Numbered from the stretch's first letter, positions 26,931 to 36,184 are shown. The stretch is 64,000 nucleotides of DNA from JAXGPP01 sp040766885 (GCA_040766885.1 JAXGPP010000009.1:248001-312000), one strand, 5' to 3'. A program made the numbers and translations. Notes: generated by a model from the letters alone, not told the origin.

Positions 26931-27160
26931 GAGGCGGGCCGCGGCTCCATCGTGCGGCGCACCGGTGCTGATGCGCAACAATCCTCGCTAGTGTTGAATT
27001 TCTTGGACGCGGGCTCGCGTCGCAGAACGGCTCGCTGCATAGGGTTGTGACGCCGGGTCGCGACGTAAACGAGCCATGCTTTTGAGGGACGTGTTGCACT
27101 TGAGGCGATTGGGACATTGGTGAGCGGCTCGCGGTGTCGGTTTCTACGGTTCGAGTTGGT

Positions 27161-27269
27161 ACAAACAAAAAGAGCCCGTCGAAGGGGCGCTCGTCTGGAG
27201 AGCGACCCAGCGACGGGCTCTTGAGGATACCGGCGCGAAAGCGCGCGGCTCTGCGGATACCCGTGTATG
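27161..27269 (-). ncRNA. Candidate small structured RNA (or attenuated leader)
   Basis: On the minus strand a sigma-70-like promoter, TTGCGA (27303-27298), 16 bases, TATACA (27281-27276), is followed by about 110 bases that end in a strong hairpin. AAGAGCCCGTCG (27170-27181) pairs with CGACGGGCTCTT (27211-27222), with an inner GGGTCGCTC/GAGCG stem and a T-rich tail on the minus strand. A further GCGCG/CGCGC stem-loop sits in the 5' half. No reading frame in it looks coding. It could be a stand-alone sRNA, or a prematurely terminated leader of the polysaccharide operon that begins at 26820. Confidence 0.45.
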
Positions 27270-27457
27270 GACTACTGTATAGTATGCGTGGCCTGAATCG
27301 CAAGAGGAAATCTTGGGGGGAGCGAGCATTTTTCGCAAGTGCCGGCGACTTCAGGCTTTTTGGCGCCCGCCCGCGTTGCACACTCCGGCCGAAGATCCAT
27401 AAAATGGTCGCGTCGACCTCGATCGGAACCGCTGGCTGTCTTGAATAGGAGAGACCG

Positions 27458-28963
27458 ATGTCTCGATTCACCCGAAGAGATTTCCTGCGAACCTCGTTGG
27501 CCGGCGGTGTGGCGTTGAGCTTACCCCGCCGCCGCAGCACAGCCGCGCCGGCAGACCAGCCGGTGGGCGCAAACGGCGACATCCGGGTGGCGATGATCGG
27601 CCTGGGGGAACTCGGCGGTCCGGGGGTTGGGGCCCGCGGCCGGCAGCTCATCGATCTGCTGCGCAAGGTGGGCGGCGTGCGGATCGTCGCGCTGTGCGAC
27701 ATCGACAAAGCGATCCTCGGCCGGGAAATGGAGCGGTTTGCCGGCTGGAACCAGCGGGTCAAGCCGTACGCCGACATGCGGCAAGTCTTCGATGCCGATG
27801 ATGTCGACGCGGTGTTCATCGCCACTCCCAATCACTGGCACGCCTTGGCGACGGTCTGGGCCTGCCAGGCGGGAAAGGACGTGTATGTCGAGAAGCCGGC
27901 GTCTTACAACATCTGGGAAGGCCAGCAGATGGTGGCAGCCGCGCGGAAGCACAACCGGATCGTGCAGGTCGGCACGCAAGCCCGCTCCCTGGATGCGCTC
28001 GCACAGGCCGTGGAGTTCGTACGGAGCGGGCAACTGGGCAAGATTCAATATGCCCACGCCGTCGTCTACCGGCGGCGGGAAGGGATCGGCAAGGTGGCCG
28101 GACCGCAACCGGTGCCGCCTTCGGTGGACTACGACCAGTGGCTGGGCCCGGCTCCCAAGACGCCGCTGATGCGACAGGTGTTCCATTACGACTGGCACTG
28201 GGTCTGGCCGACGGGTAACGGCGAGATCGGCAACAACGGCGTGCACTACCTCGATCGCTGCCGCATGTTTCTTGGCAATCCGGGCCTGCCGCGCCGAGCA
28301 ATGAGCCTCGGCGGGCGGTTTGCCTTCGACGACGATGGAGAGACAGCCAACACGCAGATCGCCATGCTGGACTGCGAACCGGCGCCAATTCTGTGTGAGG
28401 TGCGCAACCTGCCGGAGAAGCCCGGGTCGAAGAAGGTGGACACGTTCCGTTCGCTGACCACGGGTATCGTCGTGCAATGTGAGGGCGGGTATTTCATGGA
28501 GGGGGGCGGAACGGTGGCGGCCTTCGACCGCGACGGGCAGAAGATCACGGCATTTGCCGACCGCCGGCCCCGTGAAAAGCAGGAGAGCGCCCACCAGGAG
28601 AACTTCATCGAAGCGGTGCGGAGCCGGAAGATCGGCGACCTGAACGCCGAGATTCAGGAGGGGCACCGCTCGGCCGCGTTGTGTCACATGGCCAATGTCT
28701 CCTATCGCCTCGGCGAAGCATCGACCGGGAAGGCGTTGGGGGCAGCGGCTTCAGGCCATGCGGTACTGGCGGACGCGCTAGAGCGATTCCAACGCCACTT
28801 GGCGGCCAACGGCATCGACCTGGCGAAAACGCCCGTCACGCTCGGTCCCTGGGTGACGATGGACGTCCGCGCCGAGGAGTTTGTTGGCGATCGCGCTGAG
28901 GAGGCCAACCGCCTGTCGCGTCGCGACTACCGCGCCCCGTACGTGGTGCCGGAGATTGCGTGA
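27458..28963 (+). CDS. Tat-exported Gfo/Idh/MocA family oxidoreductase
   Basis: A 501-aa protein with a twin-arginine leader (FTRRDFLRTSLAGG), so it is exported folded, probably with its nucleotide bound. The Rossmann start GLGELGG at about 48-54 and ALCDID mark NAD(P) binding. VYVEKPASYN holds the conserved lysine of the family, and WHWVWPTGNGEIGNNGVHYLD carries the later substrate-binding histidine region. Such proteins oxidise, reduce or epimerise sugars. AGGAGA lies 6 bases upstream of the ATG. It faces the minus-strand polysaccharide cluster across a regulatory intergenic region and is followed by xylanase and esterase genes, so a role in sugar processing is likely. Confidence 0.87.
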   Translation: MSRFTRRDFLRTSLAGGVALSLPRRRSTAAPADQPVGANGDIRVAMIGLGELGGPGVGARGRQLIDLLRKVGGVRIVALCDIDKAILGREMERFAGWNQRVKPYADMRQVFDADDVDAVFIATPNHWHALATVWACQAGKDVYVEKPASYNIWEGQQMVAAARKHNRIVQVGTQARSLDALAQAVEFVRSGQLGKIQYAHAVVYRRREGIGKVAGPQPVPPSVDYDQWLGPAPKTPLMRQVFHYDWHWVWPTGNGEIGNNGVHYLDRCRMFLGNPGLPRRAMSLGGRFAFDDDGETANTQIAMLDCEPAPILCEVRNLPEKPGSKKVDTFRSLTTGIVVQCEGGYFMEGGGTVAAFDRDGQKITAFADRRPREKQESAHQENFIEAVRSRKIGDLNAEIQEGHRSAALCHMANVSYRLGEASTGKALGAAASGHAVLADALERFQRHLAANGIDLAKTPVTLGPWVTMDVRAEEFVGDRAEEANRLSRRDYRAPYVVPEIA

Positions 28964-29036
28964 GGCACCGAGCATTTGGCGGCGGGTTTATCATTGGGAT
29001 TGTTTCCTCACAGGCCGATTACGTCGGAAGTAAGAC

Positions 29037-30224
29037 ATGAAATGCTGGATGTTACACCTCGTAGGCTGCACGGTTGCACTCCTGGCGATGGTGCCGGGTG
29101 TGCTGGCACAGGAGGTCGGTCCTCAGCCAAGCACCGAGGATGGAGATCGCGTCGGCCGGCCAGATCAGCACCGCCCGACGATCAAGGATGCCTACGAGAA
29201 TCACTTTCTCATCGGCATGGCGGGAGACCTGCCCGGCAGATACTCCGAAGAGGAACTGGGCCTCGTGAAGGAACACTTCAATGTCGTGACGCCGGAAAAC
29301 TGCATGAAGCCGGGCCTGGTTCATCCCAGCCAGGAATCGTGGAGGTTCGAGCGGCCTGACGCCCTGGTGCAGTGGTGTGCGGATAACAACGTCGGCATCC
29401 ACGGCCACACGCTCGTGTGGCATGCCCAAACCAATGACTGGTTCTTCCGCGACGGCGACAAGGCGGCAGTCACCGAGCGCATGAAGGACCACATCAGCAC
29501 GCTGGTCGGCCGCTACAAGGGAAAGATCCAGAGCTGGGATGTCGTCAACGAAGCGATCAACGATGGGGGCAACGCCGAGACGGCCCAAACGGAGAACCTC
29601 CGTAACTCCTCGTGGTTACGGGCCCTGGGGCCGGAATTCCTGACGTTGGCCTTCAAGTTTGCCCACGAGGCCGACCCGGACGCCAAGCTCTACTACAACG
29701 ACTACGGCATCGAGGCCGGCCCCAAACATGAGAGTTCGATGGTGCTCCTAAAACGCTTGATCAAGGAGGGCGCGCCGGTCCACGGCGTGGGAATCCAGGG
29801 CCACTGGAGCACGGGCCGCATCCCGTACGACGCCCTGGACAAAGCGATCTCCGACTACGCCTCACTGGGACTGGAGGTCAGCGTGACCGAGTTGGACGTG
29901 ACCATCCGCGGCGCCTCGGGCGGTCAATTCGGCCCCGCTTTCGGCGGTCGTGGATTCGGAGGCCGCAGGTTTGGCGGCGGCTCGCCCCCTTCGCCACAAG
30001 ATTTGAAAACACAGGCGGATGACTATGCCAGATTGTTCTCGATCTTGATCCAGCACAGGGACGCGATCGAGCGAGTGACTTTCTGGGGCCTCAGCGACCG
30101 CCGCACCTGGCGATTTGGGCAGCACCCGCTGATCTTTGATTCCAACAACCAGCCAAAGCCGGCCTATAGAGCCATCGTCGACGCCGTACTGTCTCCGAAT
30201 GCTGCCCCAACCGCGCCACAATAG
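29037..30224 (+). CDS. Secreted GH10 endo-1,4-beta-xylanase
   Basis: A 395-aa protein with a signal peptide (to about AQEVG, residue 24-26) and one GH10 barrel. WDVVNEAIN supplies the acid/base E172 and VSVTELDV the nucleophile E285; GHTLVWHAQ and FWGLSDRRTW are the usual strand 3 and strand 8 motifs. It cleaves the xylan backbone outside the cytoplasm. A Gly/Arg/Pro-rich insertion at about 291-321 (GGQFGPAFGGRGFGGRRF) lies between strands 7 and 8 and is not typical of the family. It is 73 bases after the oxidoreductase gene and 114 bases before a tandem esterase, matching a xylan-degrading group. Confidence 0.95.
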   Translation: MKCWMLHLVGCTVALLAMVPGVLAQEVGPQPSTEDGDRVGRPDQHRPTIKDAYENHFLIGMAGDLPGRYSEEELGLVKEHFNVVTPENCMKPGLVHPSQESWRFERPDALVQWCADNNVGIHGHTLVWHAQTNDWFFRDGDKAAVTERMKDHISTLVGRYKGKIQSWDVVNEAINDGGNAETAQTENLRNSSWLRALGPEFLTLAFKFAHEADPDAKLYYNDYGIEAGPKHESSMVLLKRLIKEGAPVHGVGIQGHWSTGRIPYDALDKAISDYASLGLEVSVTELDVTIRGASGGQFGPAFGGRGFGGRRFGGGSPPSPQDLKTQADDYARLFSILIQHRDAIERVTFWGLSDRRTWRFGQHPLIFDSNNQPKPAYRAIVDAVLSPNAAPTAPQ

Positions 30225-30338
30225 CGCCGGCATCGCACCAGTCCCCCGCAACGACGGTGAACTACCGAGTTTGCTGCGCATCACAGCCAACAACTTCGCA
30301 CATGGTTGTCCGACAATAGTTCCCTGAGAAGAACTCCC

Positions 30339-32357
30339 ATGATGACACGATTGAAGTACTCGCTGTTGCTCCTGCTCGCTGGGCTACTGATCGTCGGCGC
30401 CACCGCTTCTGAGGGCCGTGCCCAGGAGCCACGCGGGTTTGGCGGCCCCATCGAGCTCAACCCAGACGACGTGCCGGCGTTTCCCGACCCGCCCGCCGGA
30501 TTCGATTCCGAACGCGAAGGGATCCCGCACGGCCAGTTGGAGATGGTGACCTACGACTCCAAATCGGTCGGGACCACCCGCACGATGCAAGTCTATACAC
30601 CGCCGGGCTACACAAAAGAGAAGAAGTACCCGGTGCTCTATCTCCTGCATGGCATTGGCGGCGATGAAACGGAGTGGCAGCGGCTGGCCAGGCCGAACGT
30701 CATCCTCGACAACCTGATTGCCAGCGGCCAGGCCGAGCCGATGATCATCGTCATGCCCAACGGTCGAGCCCAGAAGAATGACCGGGCCGAAGGCAATGTC
30801 TTTGCATCGGCGCCCGCTTTTGCCGCGTTCGAAGAGGACTTGTTGAAGGACGTTATCCCGGCGATCGAGTCGCGCTACTCCGTCGAAGCGGACCGGGAGC
30901 AGCGAGCGATTGCCGGGCTGTCGATGGGTGGCGGACAGTCACTGAACTTTGGACTGGCGCACCTCGACACCTTCGCCTGGGTCGGCGGCTTCTCATCCGC
31001 CCCCAACACCAAGCCGGCTAAGGAACTCGTGCCCGACGCCGCAGTCGCGAAGGCCAGGCTCAAGCTGCTCTGGCTCTCTTGCGGAAAGAGGGACGGCCTG
31101 ATACGCATCAGCCAGGGAGTTCATGCCTATCTCCGGGACAATGGCGTCCCGCACATCTGGCACGTCGACGACAGCGCCCATGATCCTGTTCACTGGAAGA
31201 ACAGCCTCTACCACTTCGCCCAGCGCGTCTTCCGGTCGCAGCCCCTTCCGGAGACCGCCGCAAGCGCCGCACCGACCGATACGGGTGTCGCGGCTGCGAC
31301 GGTGGTGGAGGATTTTCAGCCCTCGTCGCTGAATCAGCCGGGCCAGGAGTATCCCCAGGTCAACTCGGAGCGTCGCGTTCGATTCCGCATCGTTGCTCCC
31401 CAGGCCCAGAGCGTCGGCGTGAGCATTCGCGGAACGCAGTGGACCAAGGGCGAGGACGGCGCCTGGGTGGGGACGTCGCGGCCATTGGATGAAGGCTTTC
31501 ACTACTACCATCTTACGATCGATGGTGGGACCTTCAACGATCCCGGCACCTTGAGCTTCTACGGTTCCACTCGTTGGGAAAGCGGCGTTGAGATCCCGGC
31601 ACACGATCAGGACTTCTATGCGCTGAAGGACGTTCCTCACGGACGGGTGCAACAGATCCTCTTCCCCTCGAAGAGCACCAACACGCAACGCCGTGCCTTT
31701 GTCTACACGCCACCCGAGTACGACAAGAACCTGGACGAACGATACCCGGTGCTCTACCTGCAGCACGGCTGGGGCGAGGACGAAACCGCCTGGAGCAACC
31801 AGGGCCGGGCGAACCTGATCATGGACAACCTGATCGCCGAAGGGAAGGTCCGGCCGTTTTTGATTGTAATGACCTATGGCATGACCAACGAAGTCCGGTT
31901 CGGCGGCCTGGCCAGTTTCAGGATCGATCCATTCCAGACGGTTCTCGTCGACGAGTTGATCCCCTACATTGATACCAATTTCCGCACGCTTGCCGACCAG
32001 CCTCATCGCGCCATGGCCGGCCTCTCCATGGGCGGAATGGAGACGAGACTGATCACGCTGGCCAACCTCGACAAGTTCTCGCACATCGGGCTGTTCAGCG
32101 GCGGGAGCATCTCCCTGGACGATGTCAACAACACGCCCGGTTTCAAGGAGAAAGTCAAGCTCGTATTCGTCAGCTACGGGAGCCGTGAACTCGGTGACAA
32201 CCGCGGTGGTCGTGGAGGCAATCCACAGGCGAACGCCGACGCGCTGAAACAAGCCGGTATCAACAGCGTCTTCTATGTTTCGCAGGATACGGCCCACGAG
32301 TTCCAGAGCTGGCGGCGAAGCTTGCGCGAACTGGCGCCGCTGCTGTTCCGAGACTGA
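30339..32357 (+). CDS. Secreted tandem CE1-type esterase (feruloyl/acetyl esterase-like)
   Basis: A 672-aa protein; ATG 30339 is preferred over a TTG at 30306 because GAGAAGAA lies just upstream and the signal peptide begins here. There are two alpha/beta-hydrolase domains of the esterase D/CE1 type. The first (about 60-310) has YPVLYLLHG, GLSMGG with S195 and a late DDSAHDPVHW histidine. The second (about 430-670) has YPVLYLQHGWGEDE, GLSMGG with S563 and AHEFQSW. Between them (about 335-420) is a beta-sandwich similar to the E-set/CBM48-like domain found on such esterases (FRIVAPQAQSVGVSI). It probably removes ferulate or acetate from xylan, working with the GH10 enzyme upstream. Confidence 0.88.
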   Translation: MMTRLKYSLLLLLAGLLIVGATASEGRAQEPRGFGGPIELNPDDVPAFPDPPAGFDSEREGIPHGQLEMVTYDSKSVGTTRTMQVYTPPGYTKEKKYPVLYLLHGIGGDETEWQRLARPNVILDNLIASGQAEPMIIVMPNGRAQKNDRAEGNVFASAPAFAAFEEDLLKDVIPAIESRYSVEADREQRAIAGLSMGGGQSLNFGLAHLDTFAWVGGFSSAPNTKPAKELVPDAAVAKARLKLLWLSCGKRDGLIRISQGVHAYLRDNGVPHIWHVDDSAHDPVHWKNSLYHFAQRVFRSQPLPETAASAAPTDTGVAAATVVEDFQPSSLNQPGQEYPQVNSERRVRFRIVAPQAQSVGVSIRGTQWTKGEDGAWVGTSRPLDEGFHYYHLTIDGGTFNDPGTLSFYGSTRWESGVEIPAHDQDFYALKDVPHGRVQQILFPSKSTNTQRRAFVYTPPEYDKNLDERYPVLYLQHGWGEDETAWSNQGRANLIMDNLIAEGKVRPFLIVMTYGMTNEVRFGGLASFRIDPFQTVLVDELIPYIDTNFRTLADQPHRAMAGLSMGGMETRLITLANLDKFSHIGLFSGGSISLDDVNNTPGFKEKVKLVFVSYGSRELGDNRGGRGGNPQANADALKQAGINSVFYVSQDTAHEFQSWRRSLRELAPLLFRD

Positions 32358-32399
32358 GGGAGGAGGCCCGGCTGCTTGAAGCGCCTGCCTCGGCAGGAC

Positions 32400-33458
32400 T
32401 TACGAGCGGTCTTTCAAACTCTGCCTCTTCTTGCCGTTGCGGGAAGGCGATTTCCTGGCGGACGTCGCTGCACGCTGTTTCTTGGAGCTGCGGGGGACGG
32501 ACACTTCCGCCGGCAATTCAGGTTCCGCAATCGCGATAGTTGTCTTGACTCGCTTTCCCGCCGGTTTTGCAGCGGCTTTCGGCTTCGTCGGGCGAGATCG
32601 CGCGCGGGGCGGCGTCCCCGCTGCGGTGTCCGATCGCCTGGTGCGAGAGCGGGCAGGTTTGGTCGCCGTCGCTCGTTCACTGCCGCTGGCTGGCAGGGCC
32701 GGGTCGGGACCGGCCTCGGCATCTGGGGTGTTGATCTCGATGCCGAAGACGTCGGCCAGTGCCCCGGCAGAGAGCCGCTTCGATTTGCCACGCGACGTGG
32801 CTTCCGTGACCGCCTGCTCGGCGTCGGCTGAGATGATCTCCTGATGGTCGACGCCGCGGAGGAGGAAGAGCATCTCGGGCTTGTGGTCGAGCCGCGCCCC
32901 GACGCCGTAGAGCACCGCGGCGACATGCTTGCACATCGTAGCCCAATCCGGACAACTGCACTTCATCGAGATCTCGCCCGGCTGCGGAAAGAGCCCCTCC
33001 TTGCGGTCGGTGACCTGTTCCATCACCTGGTCGGAGAGACGTCCTTCGAGCAATTCGAGCAGCGAGCCGATCCGGCCGGCGCAGCGCGACTTGAGCGAAT
33101 TCCATTTGGCCGGCGCGAGCGTCTTGATTTGGATCACCACGTCGTAGAGTTCGGACCCCGACACCTTGGCCTCAATCCGGCCCTTGCTGACGGCAAGGTG
33201 GCACACCGAGCCGTTGCGGGCGTATCGCTGCCCGCGGGGCAAGCGATTGGCGAAGTCGCTGAACGATTCGAGATGTTTGCACCAAGCCTCGCCCCAGAAG
33301 CTGCGGGCGATCTTGCGGCCCTCGATCGTGACGGGCTGGATGTCGACCCCCTTCTTGCGAAGCCTGGCCATCTCGCTTTGCGCCTTGCGGCGACGTTCGG
33401 CCACCGATACGTAGGGCGCCCATCCGCCGTAGTATCCGCCGTATCCATAGCGTGCCAT
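32400..33458 (-). CDS. SWIM zinc-finger protein
   Basis: A 352-aa protein starting at ATG 33458 (MARYGYGGYYGGW), with AGGA just upstream; the frame extends 4 codons to a GTG. The zinc-binding SWIM motif is CSCPDWATMCKHVAAVLYGV at about 190-209 (C-x-C-x6-C-x-H). The C-terminal 120 residues are a Lys/Arg/Ala/Pro-rich tail (KPARSRTRRS, KPAGKRVK), likely DNA-binding and disordered. Proteins of this type are commonly encoded beside SNF2-family helicases, as here, where the helicase stop is 8 bases upstream of this start. It probably works with that helicase on DNA. The helicase gene here is frameshifted. Confidence 0.85.
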   Translation of the reverse strand: MARYGYGGYYGGWAPYVSVAERRRKAQSEMARLRKKGVDIQPVTIEGRKIARSFWGEAWCKHLESFSDFANRLPRGQRYARNGSVCHLAVSKGRIEAKVSGSELYDVVIQIKTLAPAKWNSLKSRCAGRIGSLLELLEGRLSDQVMEQVTDRKEGLFPQPGEISMKCSCPDWATMCKHVAAVLYGVGARLDHKPEMLFLLRGVDHQEIISADAEQAVTEATSRGKSKRLSAGALADVFGIEINTPDAEAGPDPALPASGSERATATKPARSRTRRSDTAAGTPPRARSRPTKPKAAAKPAGKRVKTTIAIAEPELPAEVSVPRSSKKQRAATSARKSPSRNGKKRQSLKDRS

Positions 33459-33466
33459 CGCAATCC

Positions 33467-34435
33467 TCACAAACTGGTTCGAGTGATGTCGAGGGAAACG
33501 AAGCGGATCAACTCCGCGTCAGTCATTTCGGTCAGCAGCCGTTCGGCGCCCCCTTCGAGCAGGTCGCTCGCCAACTGGCGTTTCTCTTCGATCAGGGCGT
33601 CGATGCGTTCTTCGACGGTGCCGCGGCAGACGAACTTGTGCACCAGCACATTGCGTCGCTGCCCGATGCGAAAAGCCCGGTCGGTCGCCTGGTTCTCGAC
33701 GGCCGGATTCCACCAGCGGTCGAAGTGGATTACATGCGATGCAGCCGTGAGATTCAAGCCCGTGCCGCCCGCTTTGAGCGAGAGCACGAAGAACGGAGGG
33801 CCATCGTCGCGTTGGAACTGGTCGACGAGGGCCTGCCGCCGCTTCACCGCGGTGTCGCCGTGGAGCACGAGGCCCGGCCGGCCGAACACGCCGGCCAGCA
33901 GCGAGGCCAGCGGGTCGGTCATCTCGCGGAACTGGGTGAACACCAGAGCCCGCTCCTGCCGCGAGGCGATTTCCTCACAGATCTCGCTGAGCCGGATGAA
34001 CTTGCCGCTTTCTTCCAGAGCGAAACGGCCGTCGCCCAACAGGTGGCTGGGATGGTTGCAGAGTTGCTTGAAACGCATGAGGTAAGCCAGCACCGCGCCG
34101 CGCCGCTTCATGCCCTCGACGTTGTTGAGCAGATCGGCCAGTTCCTGGACCATGTTGGCGTAGAGCGCCGCCTGCCGCTTGCTGAGGCCGCAGAACGCCT
34201 GCACCTCGATCTTTTCAGGCAGGTCGTCGATGATCCGCCGATCGGTCTTCAGCCGCCGCAGAATGTAGGGCTGCACCAGGGCGCGGAGCGGGGCGTAGCG
34301 ATGGTTTTCGCGCTGGTCGAGCTGCTTGACGAACTGCTTGAACCGGGCTGCCGATCCCAGCAAGCCAGGGCAGAGGAAGTCGAACAGCGACCAGAGATCC
34401 GAGAGAGCCGGTTCTCGACCGGGGTGCCGGTCCAA
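33467..34435 (-). CDS. SNF2 helicase C-terminal lobe (fragment)
   Basis: The 322-codon open stretch carries helicase motifs IV-VI: ALVFTQFREM, SLKAGGTGLNLT and the arginine-finger segment ATDRAFRIGQRR. The N-terminal dozen residues (MDRHPGREPAL) are out of frame; the true reading there is TPVENRL in another frame. No ribosome binding site is credible at 34435, so it is a piece of the broken gene and not an independent gene. The stop at 33467 lies 8 bases before the SWIM protein start. Confidence 0.8.
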   Translation of the reverse strand: MDRHPGREPALSDLWSLFDFLCPGLLGSAARFKQFVKQLDQRENHRYAPLRALVQPYILRRLKTDRRIIDDLPEKIEVQAFCGLSKRQAALYANMVQELADLLNNVEGMKRRGAVLAYLMRFKQLCNHPSHLLGDGRFALEESGKFIRLSEICEEIASRQERALVFTQFREMTDPLASLLAGVFGRPGLVLHGDTAVKRRQALVDQFQRDDGPPFFVLSLKAGGTGLNLTAASHVIHFDRWWNPAVENQATDRAFRIGQRRNVLVHKFVCRGTVEERIDALIEEKRQLASDLLEGGAERLLTEMTDAELIRFVSLDITRTSL

Positions 34436-34957
34436 GGCGATGCGCGCGCTCCGGCTTGGATCTGCTTGATCGCCTTCGTCTGCCGGGCTGACAGTTCTTG
34501 ATTGCCTGTGCCTCGTCGATGACGACGAGCTTCACGGGCGTTTCAGAGTCCACGACTGGCGAAGCAGCATGCCGTAGGTCGTCGCCACGACGTCGACGCC
34601 GCCGAGCGTGCCGCCGTTGGGTCGGCCATGCTGGGTCCAACTCGTCTTTGGACATCTCAGAGGGATGGACGAACGCGGCCAGGCGGGGGTGAAGCGTGCC
34701 ATCTCGGCCGCGCCCGGTTGGCCAGCAGCGAGGCCGGCAACACCAGGAGCGAGGGCTTTGTCCGCCTCTGCCGGCCTTGCCAGGAGCAGGGCCAGCACCT
34801 GGAGCGTCTTGCCGAGGCCCATGTCGGGCCAGGCACGCGCCCAACTCCGAGGCCGGAGAGGAACCCTCAGCAGACGCCTGTTTCCTGGTAGGCCGCAAGG
34901 TCGGCTTTCAAGGTCGCGGTCGGCAGCCAGCGGATCAAGGTTTTCGGGGCTGCGCAT

Positions 34958-36184
34958 CTAGGACAACAGATCGCCGAGCCACTGGCCGGCCTCGACAAAC
35001 GACCACGAGCGATTGTCGGCCACCTGATCGCCACCGCCCGGGCCATCGGCAGCCAGGTCGGCGGGCACGCCCGCAAGTAGCCGCATGCCCTCGATGAACG
35101 ACACCCCGTCGCCGGCTTCCTGCTGCACCTGCTTCCAGTGATCGAGGGCCTCCTGGAGTTTTTGGCGATCGACCTCGATCCACTGGCCGCGCAACAGCAC
35201 CAGCCCGTCTTCTGCGGCGAGCAGTTGCCGCCACTCGGCATCGCTGAGCGACTCGTCGCCCAGCGCGACGGAGACTTTGAAGTCGAGCATGCCGCTGGCA
35301 TCGAACTTCTTCTGCCGCGTCTGGCCGATGGTGACGCCAACGCGAGGCCGGGGGCGTTTCTTCCACCAATCGGGCATGCGGACGAGAATGCCGCTATCCT
35401 CGAGCAGCGGGATGTCCTTGAGAAACCGATAGGCCTCGCGCGGCGTCCAGGCCAGCGGATGATAAAGGTCGCCCGATTCGACCAGTTCCCGGACGAGCGA
35501 GCTCTGCTGAGACGCGCGGTGCACCGGCGAAAGCAGCCGCACCAGGGCCGCCTTGTTCTTCGCGCCGGCCGATTCCCGCAGTGCCTGGCTGAGCGGCTGG
35601 TACTGCACGCGCGACGTGCCGCCCATGGCGGGCGCATAGGTGGCCAGAAAGGCGAACGGATGATGCTCGTCGCGGCGGTTTTCGGCCAGATGGAAACACA
35701 CCCTGCCCACCTGGTGCCAGAGCGGGGCACGGCGGCGGAGGAATCCGGCGAGGCCGTCGCCTGATTTGGAGATCTCGCCACGGACCCAGGTGTCGAGGCT
35801 TTCCCAGACGGCCACGAGCGCAGCGGGGCTGAGATACTCCGCGCCGTGCATGGGCGGAGCGCTCTGGATCCATGCCGACAGCTCGGCGAGATCGGGCGGA
35901 GCGATCGGCTCAACTGCCGCGCCGGCGGACTCGGGCGTATGGCAGAGCGCGGTCAGGTATTTGCCGGCCAGCTCGCGCCAGTAGGCGAAAGAGACAGGCA
36001 GCGGGCCGTCGAACGTTTCGGCCGCAAGGAGGAACAGCCCCTCGCCTTGGCTGGTCGCGAAGGCGTCGGCCACGCGCCGCAGGTGCCGATCGGCGTGGAT
36101 ATCTGACGACGACTCGGGCTCACCGGCATCGGTGGTGGATCGATCGAGCGTTATTCGACCCGAGGGGGTGAATGCCAACTCCAT
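34958..36184 (-). CDS. SNF2 helicase N-terminal region (fragment)
   Basis: A 408-aa open stretch from ATG 36184, ending at a stop created by the first frameshift after GQWLGDLLS. It matches the N-terminal region of bacterial SNF2 proteins that precedes the ATPase lobe, with WWKKRPRPRVGVTIGQT and FDASGMLDFKVSVALGDESLSDAEW, the segment that joins the SNF2-associated domain to the helicase. The start is acceptable and marks the true beginning of the helicase gene. Upstream to 36428 there is only non-coding sequence before the zinc-ribbon gene end. Confidence 0.82.
   Translation of the reverse strand: MELAFTPSGRITLDRSTTDAGEPESSSDIHADRHLRRVADAFATSQGEGLFLLAAETFDGPLPVSFAYWRELAGKYLTALCHTPESAGAAVEPIAPPDLAELSAWIQSAPPMHGAEYLSPAALVAVWESLDTWVRGEISKSGDGLAGFLRRRAPLWHQVGRVCFHLAENRRDEHHPFAFLATYAPAMGGTSRVQYQPLSQALRESAGAKNKAALVRLLSPVHRASQQSSLVRELVESGDLYHPLAWTPREAYRFLKDIPLLEDSGILVRMPDWWKKRPRPRVGVTIGQTRQKKFDASGMLDFKVSVALGDESLSDAEWRQLLAAEDGLVLLRGQWIEVDRQKLQEALDHWKQVQQEAGDGVSFIEGMRLLAGVPADLAADGPGGGDQVADNRSWSFVEAGQWLGDLLS

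Larger units (their letters stand above)
26821..27457. other. Divergent intergenic region of the carbohydrate locus
   Basis: The 637 bases separate the minus-strand polysaccharide genes from the plus-strand Gfo/Idh/MocA gene. They hold the palindromic operator (26909-26930) and the sRNA-like locus (27161-27303) listed separately. In the remainder I see no coding frame with a credible start. Confidence 0.5.
33467..36184 (-). pseudogene. SNF2-family DNA helicase, broken by clustered frameshifts
   Basis: Read together, three frames give a full SNF2 helicase of about 900 aa. An intact N-terminal SNF2-associated region (34958-36184) and an intact C-terminal helicase lobe (33467-34435) flank a 520-base stretch in which the frame changes at least six times. 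In that stretch the conserved motifs survive in different frames: DMGLGKTLQ (Walker A), VVATTYGMLL, VKLVVIDEAQAIKN (DEAQ box) and, near 34405-34430, TPVENRL. Intact conserved motifs with multiple one- or two-base shifts packed in one spot suggest a local sequencing or assembly error more than slow decay, but true inactivation cannot be excluded. Confidence 0.75.
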
